From assembly GCF_042665295.1 (NCBI RefSeq), contig NZ_JBHTCO010000002.1:1-64000 (forward strand): 64,000 nt of DNA, read 5' to 3'. A program made the position numbers and the translations under genes. Positions 42,887 through 49,793 of the stretch are shown here, piece by piece. The notes under the pieces are model-generated. The model was not told where the DNA came from, did no database searches, and worked only from the letters and a program-made list of their open reading frames with translations. Positions within the stretch are counted from its first letter, which is position 1. Each line of letters opens with the position of its first letter. This stretch comes from Scopulibacillus_A cellulosilyticus. GTDB lineage: Bacteria; Bacillota; Bacilli; Bacillales; Sporolactobacillaceae.

Positions 42887-43159
42887 CTTCATATTCTATA
42901 TTCAGCTTATTTTGCAAAAGATTCAAGTCCAGTAGATTGGACTGAACATCCGGCATCAAAAGAGGAACTTCTTAAACTTTTAAAAGAACAACCGGCATAG
43001 GTTCGTACGGCATGTAAAGGGAAATTAGATCAAAAATTAGACAAACCATTTAGGGGACTTGAAACACTCGGAGAATTGTTGTTATTCAGCAGTTTTCATG
43101 ATGGACTGCATACCGGTGTTATTAATGTACAAAGCAAAATAGTAAGCACAAATAAATAA
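42887..43159 (+). pseudogene. DinB-family protein fragment, left copy
   Basis: Encodes AYFAKDSSPVDWTEHPASKE ... FHDGLHTGVINVQSKIVSTNK, the C-terminal two thirds of a DinB-like four-helix protein. An in-frame TAG (codon at about 42998) replaces the TGG of the right copy, and the 5' end is missing. Confidence 0.8.
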
Positions 43160-43170
43160 TGTCAATTTTG

Positions 43171-43204
43171 AAAACTGAAGAGCACCTGCTCTTCAGTTTT
43201 TTTA
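43171..43204 (+). terminator. Terminator of the left DinB fragment
   Basis: AAAACTGAAGAGCA-CCT-GCTCTTCAGTTTT with T-run. Duplicated at 45951-45983. Confidence 0.88.
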
Positions 43205-43276
43205 ACTACTTTTAATAATCTTGAATTACAGATACCCCCTTTAGGGTATTCAGCAGAAAAACGCAGGTTCACAACA

Positions 43277-43681
43277 ATGAGGGATCATGATACAAAAAAC
43301 AGCAGGTTTACACCAATACCAAGTGTGTAACTAACTGTTGACTTGTTGATAAAAAAGTTTGTTACTACTAAATAAATCGCTAGTAAAGAAATTTCTTCTT
43401 TCGCTGGCTTTTTAAAATCATTTACATACAATAGGGGGGTATGGTAAAATCACATTAGTAAGAAGATGTTGTACTAATTCCATAATGAAAAGAGGCGCGC
43501 ATAATGGAGACTTCTTACTATCGAATACATCTATTGTTGAGTCAAAATTTTTAATTACAAATACATGTGTTCACTATATATCAGCAAAAATTCATCTTGT
43601 CTTTGACGGAAGTTACATGTTTGTTCTGCATTGCTAAAATGAATCAAAAATTGATCCGTAAAAATTGGAGGAGATAGAATC
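43277..43681 (+). promoter_or_regulatory. MFS upstream region with promoter containing a G-tract dyad
   Basis: 405 nt without a supported gene. TTTACA (43421-43426) and TAAAAT (43445-43450), 18-bp spacer, with ATAGGGGGGTAT in the spacer. That G-run flanked by A/T resembles operators of CsoR-type metal or persulfide sensors. A 16-codon ORF starting METSYYRIHLLL follows but lacks a good ribosome site. The MFS gene has its own GGAGGAGATAGAATC. Confidence 0.4.
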
Positions 43682-45124
43682 ATGTCAACATATTCACAGT
43701 CAATTGCGCAGCCAGATCCGAAGCGCTGGAAAGCACTTGCTTTATTATGCTTTGCAAATTTCCTTGTTATGATGGATGCTGCTATCATTCAAATTGCTCT
43801 ACCATCTATCAAGGAAGCGCTTGGTTATAGTCAAGAAGACTTACAATGGGTAATGAGTGCCTTTCTTATTTTCTTTGGAGGACTATTACTATTAGGAGGA
43901 AGGTTAGCCGATCTTTTCGGAAATCGACGTATATTTAATTTGGGTGTAATTATTATAACTGTAGCATCACTCTTCGCAGGGTTAGCTTGGAGCGAAATGA
44001 GTCTAAACATATCTCGGGCAGTTCAAGGAATTGGGGCTGCTTTAATAGCTCCGGCTGCACTTTCTATGATAATGCTCCTGTTTGCTTCCAATAGCAAAGA
44101 AATGGGTAAAGCACTCGCTTTCTGGGGGCTTTCGGGAGCAGCAGGTGGAGCCTTAGGTATCGTTTTTGGTGGTGTTCTTACAGACTTACTAAGTTGGCGC
44201 TGGACATTATTGATCTATGTTCCACTGGGGGCTTTCGTTTTAATCTTGTCTCCGTTGCTTTTACAAAAAAGAGTACGTAAAACAACTGGTCGTGTCGATT
44301 ATACAGGTGCCATTTTAGTTACTGTTTCTCTCATGTTAATTGTTTATGGAATTGTGACAGCAGAGCATAGTAGTTGGCAGTCACTCAATACAATGTTGCC
44401 ATTGGTTATTGGGGTCGTATTGTTTATTGTATTTATTTTCTTACAGTCCAAGGTAAAAGAACCACTTGTGCCACTTAATATTTTTAAGACGCCTAACCTG
44501 TCCATAGGTAACGTTTCCGTTTTCCTAATTGCAGCATCATGGTTTCCAATGGTTTATATTCTTGTTTTATACTTGCAGCAGGTCTTAAAGCTTTCTCCAT
44601 TTGCAGGTGCAATGGCATTACTTCCAATGCCTATATTTATGGCGATTTTCATGATATTTATAGCGGAAAAAGTAATGGATAAATTCGGAATAAAAAAAAC
44701 CATGGTTGCTGGATTTATCTTACTTGGGGGTGGAGCCGTTTTATTTTCACAAACTGCTTCAGTAGATGGAAACTATTGGACTAATGTGTTGCTGGCTTCG
44801 TTAATAGCAGCCCTTGGTAACGCGCTTGCTTATTTACCTGCTACAACAGCATCCGTTTCAGAAGTCGAATCGGAAAAATCAGGTCTTGCATCAGGGTTAT
44901 ACAATACGAATTACCAAATTGGATCAGCAATTGGTCTTGCCATAATGGTTGCCATTGCAGCATCGACAGCGAACTCCAGTACCGCAGAAAACTCAGTTTT
45001 CGCACTGAACAAGGGATTTCAGCAAGCATTCTTCTGGTCCGGCATAGTAGCATTTGCAGGTGCCTTATTGGCGCTTCTGTTTATCCACTCACAGAAGCAA
45101 GGAGAATCGAACGATTCAAAGTGA
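43682..45124 (+). CDS. MFS drug-resistance exporter, DHA2 (14-TMS) family
   Basis: 480 residues. Motif A-like GGRLADLFGNRRIF, motif C-like GGALGIVFGGVL, FLVMMDAAIIQIALPSI in helix 1 with the acidic residue typical of DHA2 members. Exports toxic compounds with proton exchange. It lies between two direct repeats and has no linked regulator. Confidence 0.92.
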   Translation: MSTYSQSIAQPDPKRWKALALLCFANFLVMMDAAIIQIALPSIKEALGYSQEDLQWVMSAFLIFFGGLLLLGGRLADLFGNRRIFNLGVIIITVASLFAGLAWSEMSLNISRAVQGIGAALIAPAALSMIMLLFASNSKEMGKALAFWGLSGAAGGALGIVFGGVLTDLLSWRWTLLIYVPLGAFVLILSPLLLQKRVRKTTGRVDYTGAILVTVSLMLIVYGIVTAEHSSWQSLNTMLPLVIGVVLFIVFIFLQSKVKEPLVPLNIFKTPNLSIGNVSVFLIAASWFPMVYILVLYLQQVLKLSPFAGAMALLPMPIFMAIFMIFIAEKVMDKFGIKKTMVAGFILLGGGAVLFSQTASVDGNYWTNVLLASLIAALGNALAYLPATTASVSEVESEKSGLASGLYNTNYQIGSAIGLAIMVAIAASTANSSTAENSVFALNKGFQQAFFWSGIVAFAGALLALLFIHSQKQGESNDSK

Positions 45125-45312
45125 TGTCATCACATCTTTATGTTAACTAATGCAAAAAAGAGGTAATCCAAAACACTAAATAACCCATTCCTCTTGAACA
45201 TTTTACAAAATAGTTTTCTAGTTGAATAACACTTAGGAAACCCAACTTTATAAAACTAAAGTAATATGCAGCTAATATCATTGAAAACTAGCATAAATAT
45301 AGTACACATACT

Positions 45313-45585
45313 ATGGTAGGGTATTTTATAAAATTTAACTTAAGGTGGTATCTGTTAACGATAAACTCTGAACTTGAGTCTTTCATTCAGGACTTGGACC
45401 AAATTGTTCATGAGGGAGGGGGCGAAGATACCCTGACTGGTAAGGTCGCGGCGCGTATGCGACAGTTATTGCAGGCAGTCAATGTTCGCCCTCCTTAGTA
45501 CCGGCAACCAAATCCCAAATATGCCCTGTATTCAGTGCACGTAGCCGAGGATGAAAGTTTTTTCGTCACGGCGGGGGCTTTAGAA
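45313..45585 (+). pseudogene. N-terminal fragment of a cysteine-dioxygenase-like cupin protein
   Basis: Frame gives INSELESFIQDLDQIVHEGG ... MRQLLQAVNVRPP, TAG at 45496, then in the same frame YRQPNPKYALYSVHVAEDES. This is the start of a YubC/CDO-type protein, cut just before the metal-binding cupin core and joined to DinB sequence near 45582. Confidence 0.6.
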
Positions 45586-45938
45586 ACAACATACGTTGGA
45601 ATGCAGGCCATATTTTAACTATCCAGGACTTGTTAGCCAACGGTTTTCGCTCGTATTCTGAAAATCTTTCTGATAAATATTTGGCTTATTTTGCAAAGGA
45701 TACAAGTCCATCTGATTGGACTGAACAGCCGCCATCAAAAGAAGAACTTCTTAAACTTTTAAAGGAACAGCCAGCTTGGGTTCGTACGGCATGTGAAGGG
45801 AAATTAGGTCAAAAATTAGACAAACCATTTAGGGGACTTGAAACACTCGGTGAATTGTTGTTATTTAGTAGTTTTCATGATGGACTGCTTACCGGTGTTA
45901 TTAATGTACAAAGCAAAATAGTAAGCGTAGAGGAATAA
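45582..45938 (+). pseudogene. DinB-family protein fragment, right copy
   Basis: Frame from RNNIRWNAGHILTIQDLLAN through AYFAKDTSPSDWTEQPPSKE to HDGLLTGVINVQSKIVSVEE: a DinB/YfiT-like metal-binding four-helix protein lacking its first helix and start codon. An ATG at 45630 exists but has no ribosome site. The upstream junction is with the dioxygenase fragment. Confidence 0.75.
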
Positions 45939-46054
45939 TGTCAATTTTTAAAAACTGAAGAGAACCTCCTCTTCAGTTTTTTTAACTATTTTTAATCATC
46001 TTGAATTACAGGTACCCTTTAGGGGTATTTACCAAAAAACGTAGGTTCACAACG
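45647..46054 (+). repeat. Right copy of the 390-bp direct repeat
   Basis: Pairs with 42887-43276; start-to-start distance is about 2.76 kb, enclosing the MFS gene and the dioxygenase fragment. Confidence 0.85.
45951..45983 (+). terminator. Terminator of the right DinB fragment
   Basis: AAAACTGAAGAG-AACCTC-CTCTTCAGTTTT and T-run, the duplicate of 43171-43204. Confidence 0.88.
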
Positions 46055-46171
46055 GGATAGCGTCAGGAAAATTAGGATACGAACTCAATATAAATGTTGG
46101 ATTCATAGTCCTAGACTAATAAAAAGAACCTTAAAGAGTCTCTTGGTGTAATATTACACAGTTTTATCCTA

Positions 46172-46577
46172 TAAAGAAGCAACTGGCGAAGAATGTCATT
46201 CACATCAACATGTGATCTTTTCTCAATGATCTTGTCCTAAGCAATTCGTAACAGCATCATAAGAGAGAATTTAACGGTTTTTCTCATTGCGGGAACACCA
46301 TGGAATGGGATACCTGTATACGCACCTTCAAATATGAAGTAAACTGCTACTTGATCACCCTCAGCCATTATGGCTTTAATCGGCATTTTGAAGCATGGAA
46401 AAGCACCAAAGTTTATCTTTTCTGATTTTATAAAACCTCCTACACCAGGAAACGGCTTATCAACTTGCGGATAAAATACAAAGTCTTTATGGCAGAAATC
46501 GTTAAGTGCCTCATGTTTTCTTGTTCAATCGTTTCATAAAAACGACGAACCAATTCTTTATTAGCCTTAACTGACAT
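46172..46577 (-). pseudogene. SnoaL-like ester cyclase, frameshifted
   Basis: From ATG 46577 (GAGGGATAACC upstream): MSVKANKELVRRFYETIEQE, then a one-base deletion near the AACATG; the restored frame reads ALNDFCHKDFVFYPQVDKPF, PGVGGFIKSEKINFGAFPCF and GAYTGIPFHGVPAMRKTVKF, then a stop after LLRIA. This is the NTF2-like SnoaL fold. At least two disruptions. Confidence 0.7.
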
Positions 46578-46627
46578 GGTTATCCCTCTTTAATTTAAAA
46601 TTAGCTGCATTTTAGTCCGTTTTTTAT

Positions 46628-47389
46628 CTAAAATTTGTAAGATTCACCGTCGTCTGGTACTAACACATTAGATGCGATTCCTTTTTCATTAATAAAGCTC
46701 TTTAATTCTTCTCTGGACAAAGCCCAATGGTTTACAGCTTCCATGTGTACAGCAATAATTTTTGCGTTAGGAGCAGCTTTATAGACTTCATAGACATCAT
46801 CTTTCCCCATGACAAGAGAACCGCCCTCAAAGAATTGATTATCTCCAGCATTTACCACAATGATTTCTGGTTTATGTGTGTCGATGACTTCTTGAACTGC
46901 TTTATACCACACCGTATCTCCAGCAACATATAATGTTTTCTCTGTTGGATGTTTGAAGACAATACCACATACTAGACCAGCATGATTTAGGATTTCGCCT
47001 CTTCCATGCTCACCTTTTGTTTTAATTAATTGGATACCTTCAAAGATTGTATCCTCTTGTAAAACCTCTACATTTTGGAAATTTGCGTTTCGAATTTCTG
47101 TCGCATCTCCTTCATTTTGGGAAAATATTTTGATCTCTTTTGGTAATACTTCTTTAGCAGCATCATCCCAATGATCATAATGCAGATGAGTAACGATGAC
47201 TGCATCAATATTTTGAATAATATTGTCAATGGGTGTTGGCAAGCTTACCAAAGGATTATTTTGATCTTGTCTTGGTGCATTTGGGAAAGGTGGGTAAGAC
47301 CCTTTTTCTGCTAACATTGGATCGATTAAAAACTTTTTCCCCGCGTATTCAACGACTATTGTTGCATTACGAATTTGGTGTATATTCAT
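46628..47389 (-). CDS. Metallo-beta-lactamase-fold hydrolase, UlaG-like
   Basis: 253 residues from ATG 47389 (AGGAGCTAATGAAT upstream). Metal motif THLHYDHWD (His68, His70, Asp72, His73), later GEHGRGE, VAGDTVWY and VHMEAVNHW. The UlaG-like lactonase/hydrolase subgroup (COG2220). Divergent from an Lrp regulator 129 nt away, which probably controls it. Confidence 0.92.
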   Translation of the reverse strand: MNIHQIRNATIVVEYAGKKFLIDPMLAEKGSYPPFPNAPRQDQNNPLVSLPTPIDNIIQNIDAVIVTHLHYDHWDDAAKEVLPKEIKIFSQNEGDATEIRNANFQNVEVLQEDTIFEGIQLIKTKGEHGRGEILNHAGLVCGIVFKHPTEKTLYVAGDTVWYKAVQEVIDTHKPEIIVVNAGDNQFFEGGSLVMGKDDVYEVYKAAPNAKIIAVHMEAVNHWALSREELKSFINEKGIASNVLVPDDGESYKF

Positions 47390-47518
47390 ATTCATTAGCT
47401 CCTTTTTTTGAGAATTTTCTTTGAACAATGTATATTCTAAAGTATGACCCATTGATAAATACATAGATTAAATAAAGTCTTTTGTCTGTTTGACTTTATT
47501 AATGAAAGGAGTAAATAA

Positions 47519-47929
47519 ATGTTAGATAATACCGACATGCGTATCTTAGATGAACTATCCAAGAACAGTCGGCTCACGATGAAAGAATTAGGTGAGAAAG
47601 TCCATTTGACTGGGCCAGCTGTTTCAGCTAGAGTGGCGAAATTAGAGGATCAAGGAGTGATTGAAGGTTATTCAATTAAAGTTAATCGAGTTAAATTGGG
47701 GTGTTTTATACATGCTTTTATTACAATCATTACGCAAAGCATTTATCATCAGCCTTATTTGTCGTTCATAAAAAAACAAGAACAACACATAATCAATAAC
47801 TATAAAATTAGTGGAGACGGTTGTTATCTTCTTGAATGCCAATTTCCTTCTAATGAAATATTGAATGATTTTTTGAAAGCCTTAAACGAGTATGCAAACT
47901 ATAAATTATCGATTGTTATTGGGAAATAA
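47519..47929 (+). CDS. Lrp/AsnC-family transcriptional regulator
   Basis: 136 residues. N-terminal HTH (RILDELSKNSRLTMKELGEKVHLTGPAVSARVAKLEDQGVI) and a RAM-type ligand/oligomer domain ending LNEYANYKLSIVIGK. AAAGGAGTAAATAA precedes the ATG. The divergent layout suggests control of the MBL gene. Confidence 0.92.
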   Translation: MLDNTDMRILDELSKNSRLTMKELGEKVHLTGPAVSARVAKLEDQGVIEGYSIKVNRVKLGCFIHAFITIITQSIYHQPYLSFIKKQEQHIINNYKISGDGCYLLECQFPSNEILNDFLKALNEYANYKLSIVIGK

Positions 47930-48235
47930 TGTATTATTAAAAAGTGTGATCTTTGTAAATAAATACACTTCAACGGGTGCGTTACTTAAAGAAAAATTAG
48001 CTAAGTGGTATTTGTTTCTCTTTTTTATTATTTCATTATTTTCAAAGAAAGGGGGGTTGCCAACGACAATACTACGGTAATTGACTGCTCGGACTACGTG
48101 GATATGTTGCGCAATATCATAATTTGGACAGGCAATACCGTCAACTATGGGTAATTATGGTGTGTCTAAAACAACTAATCATCATTATCAAGAACAACCG
48201 TGTATGAATATCATTTTCTCCATATAAGTAAGTTC
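47930..48235. other. Intergenic region without a supported gene
   Basis: About 300 nt. An open frame over 47892-48080 ends in a hydrophobic stretch (AKWYLFLFFIISLFSKKGG) but starts inside the Lrp gene and has no ribosome site. No known RNA element seen before the promoter at 48236. Confidence 0.4.
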
Positions 48236-48264
48236 TTGACAAGGATAAAGTAATGTAGTAAATA
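48236..48264 (+). promoter_or_regulatory. Probable promoter of the antiterminator gene
   Basis: TTGACA (48236-48241), 17-bp spacer, AT-rich -10 region TAAATA (48259-48264). The -10 is poor, but position just before a RAT/terminator pair supports it. Confidence 0.5.
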
Positions 48265-48293
48265 TAAAAGTAACCATTTACATTTTAATAATT

Positions 48294-48321
48294 GGATTGT
48301 TACTGTTCGGCAGGCAAAACC
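48294..48321 (+). promoter_or_regulatory. RAT (ribonucleic antiterminator) 1
   Basis: Starts GGATTGTTACTG and ends CAGGCAAAACC, a close match to the BglG/LicT RAT consensus. It overlaps the 5' arm of the terminator at 48315-48379, so antiterminator binding would prevent its formation: autogenous control of the antiterminator gene. Confidence 0.92.
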
Positions 48322-48379
48322 TAAGTTTGCGAAAGAATAACGGAAGCGTTATTCTTTATGCAAGGTTAGGTTTTTTGTG
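48315..48379 (+). terminator. Terminator controlled by RAT 1
   Basis: AAAACCTAA ... TTAGGTTTTTT outer stem with inner AGAATAACG-GAAG-CGTTATTCT. Confidence 0.88.
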
Positions 48380-48427
48380 TTACAGAATAGATTGGGATGA
48401 AAGAATTGCGAAAAAGGGGGGGCGTAG

Positions 48428-49286
48428 ATGAAAATAAAGAAGGTATTAAACAATAATGTCGTCGTTACAATGAATAAACGAAAACAAGAAACTGTTGTTA
48501 TGGGCAGGGGGCTTGCTTTTAAAAAAAAAGGTTGGAGATTCCATTGATACATCAAAAGTTGAAAAGACATTTGTATTGGAAGACCACGGAATCTCAGATA
48601 AACTGGCGAGCCTTTTGAAAGAAACCTCTGAACAGTACTTGGACATTTCATATAAAATATTGGAATACGCAAGATCCCAACTTCCTTATAAATTAGACGA
48701 CTATTTGTATGTTGCACTCACTGATCATTTGAGTTTTGCGATAAGTAGATATAAGCAGGGGATTCAGTTGAAAAATGCTCTTTTATGGGAAATTCGGAAA
48801 TTCTACAAACAGGAATATCAAATTGCATTAAAGGCTTTAGATATTATAGAGAATGATACAGGGGTTCAATTGGCTGAAGATGAGGCGGCTTCGATTACCT
48901 TACATTTGGTTAACAGCCAGATTTCTGGCGAAAATATGCCTGCAGTCGTTCAGGTGACGAAAATGGTCAATGACATTATAACTATTGTAAAATACCATTA
49001 TCAGATGGAAATTGATGAGGGCTCCATAAACTATGAACGTTTTTTGACTCATTTACGTTTTTTCGCACTTAGGCTGATTCGAAAGGAAAGAACCAAAGAT
49101 AGTTCGGATGACTTTATGCTTGAACAGGTTAAACAAAAATACAGAAAGGCGTATCATTGCAGTGAAAAGATATCGAACTATGTAAAGGAAAAGTATAACT
49201 GGATAGTTTCTGATGATGAGAAAGTGTATCTCACTTTGCATCTGCAACGCGTTACACAACGCCAAGAGTTAAATAATTGTACTTAA
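48428..49286 (+). pseudogene. licT: BglG/LicT-family transcriptional antiterminator, +1 frameshift in an A9 tract
   Basis: ATG 48428 (GGGGGGGCGTAG upstream) opens MKIKKVLNNNVVVTMNKRKQ then ETVVMGRGLAFKKK, the CAT RNA-binding domain, and reaches TGA soon after AAAAAAAAA (48521-48529). With eight A the frame would continue VGDSIDTSKVEKTFVLEDHG through PRD1 and PRD2 to TAA 49286, giving about 285 residues, normal for LicT. PRD histidines are visible (DHLSFAI, LHLVN, HLRFFALR, LHLQR). Real mutation, sequencing error or transcriptional slippage are all possible. Confidence 0.85.
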
Positions 49287-49343
49287 AAAAATTTGCTAAT
49301 AGTACAAAGTTTCAATCCTATTAGAGCTTTTAAAAAATTACAA

Positions 49344-49380
49344 GGAAAGCGTTGACATTTTGAAAAGATCTTGATATATT
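49344..49380 (+). promoter_or_regulatory. Promoter of the beta-glucoside PTS operon with cre site
   Basis: TTGACA (49352-49357), 17-bp spacer, TATATT (49375-49380). GGAAAGCGTTGACA (49344-49357) is 13 of 14 to the CcpA cre and overlaps the -35, predicting glucose repression. Confidence 0.82.
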
Positions 49381-49407
49381 ATTTTTATAAAATAACTATT
49401 CTAATCA

Positions 49408-49432
49408 GGAATGTTACCAACAGGGCATAACC
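49408..49432 (+). promoter_or_regulatory. RAT 2, diverged
   Basis: GGAATGTTACCAACAGGGCA then TAACC. It keeps the GGA-TGTTAC and GGGCA..ACC parts of RAT but the loop differs from RAT 1 and 3. It overlaps the next terminator. Confidence 0.65.
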
Positions 49433-49486
49433 TGAACTGATAGGGACACAATATCTTGTGTGTTTCTACATCAGTTCAGGTTTTTT
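49429..49486 (+). terminator. Terminator controlled by RAT 2
   Basis: AACCTGAACTGAT ... ATCAGTTCAGGTT with T6, inner GACACAA/TTGTGT. Confidence 0.88.
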
Positions 49487-49628
49487 ATTTCCCAAAAAGT
49501 ATGCATCCGAAAAAAACTCCCTAACAGTTGGTGACTTTGATGAAAGGAGAAGATAGTTTTCTGTATCAACATAAACGGAGAAAATACAGACAAGTATTAG
49601 GAGTAAAAAAAGCTAAATATATGAGCTG

Positions 49629-49657
49629 GGATTGTTACTGTTTAATCAGGCAAAACC
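49629..49657 (+). promoter_or_regulatory. RAT 3
   Basis: Starts GGATTGTTACTG, then TTTAAT, ends CAGGCAAAACC: near-consensus RAT overlapping the terminator at 49654-49716. Confidence 0.9.
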
Positions 49658-49716
49658 TAAATTGACTATATTTGTACGATAATTTTATCTGTACTAAAAG
49701 TCAGTTTAGGTTTTTT
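49654..49716 (+). terminator. Terminator controlled by RAT 3
   Basis: AACCTAAATTGAC ... GTCAGTTTAGGTT with T6, second of two attenuators in series before bglP. Confidence 0.88.
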
Positions 49717-49793
49717 ATTTTGATCTTAAAGGGGAATTTCTAGATAGGCTATACTAAGCTGGTAGAAAATATTAAAGCGGGAGGAGGAAAAAT

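Larger units (their letters stand above)
42887..43276 (+). repeat. Left copy of a 390-bp direct repeat flanking the MFS gene
   Basis: Highly similar to 45647-46054 across a DinB-family coding fragment, its terminator and about 70 nt beyond, ending ...GGTTCACAAC. The left copy has lost about 24 nt near its start. Confidence 0.85.

Noticed and set aside
47892..48080. 62-aa frame after the Lrp gene
   Set aside because: Starts within the Lrp coding region in another frame and lacks a ribosome site; the hydrophobic end is probably AT-rich chance.
49540..49665. 41-codon frame between the two bglP attenuators, overlapping RAT 3
   Set aside because: No proper ribosome site and it runs through the RAT; best explained as chance.
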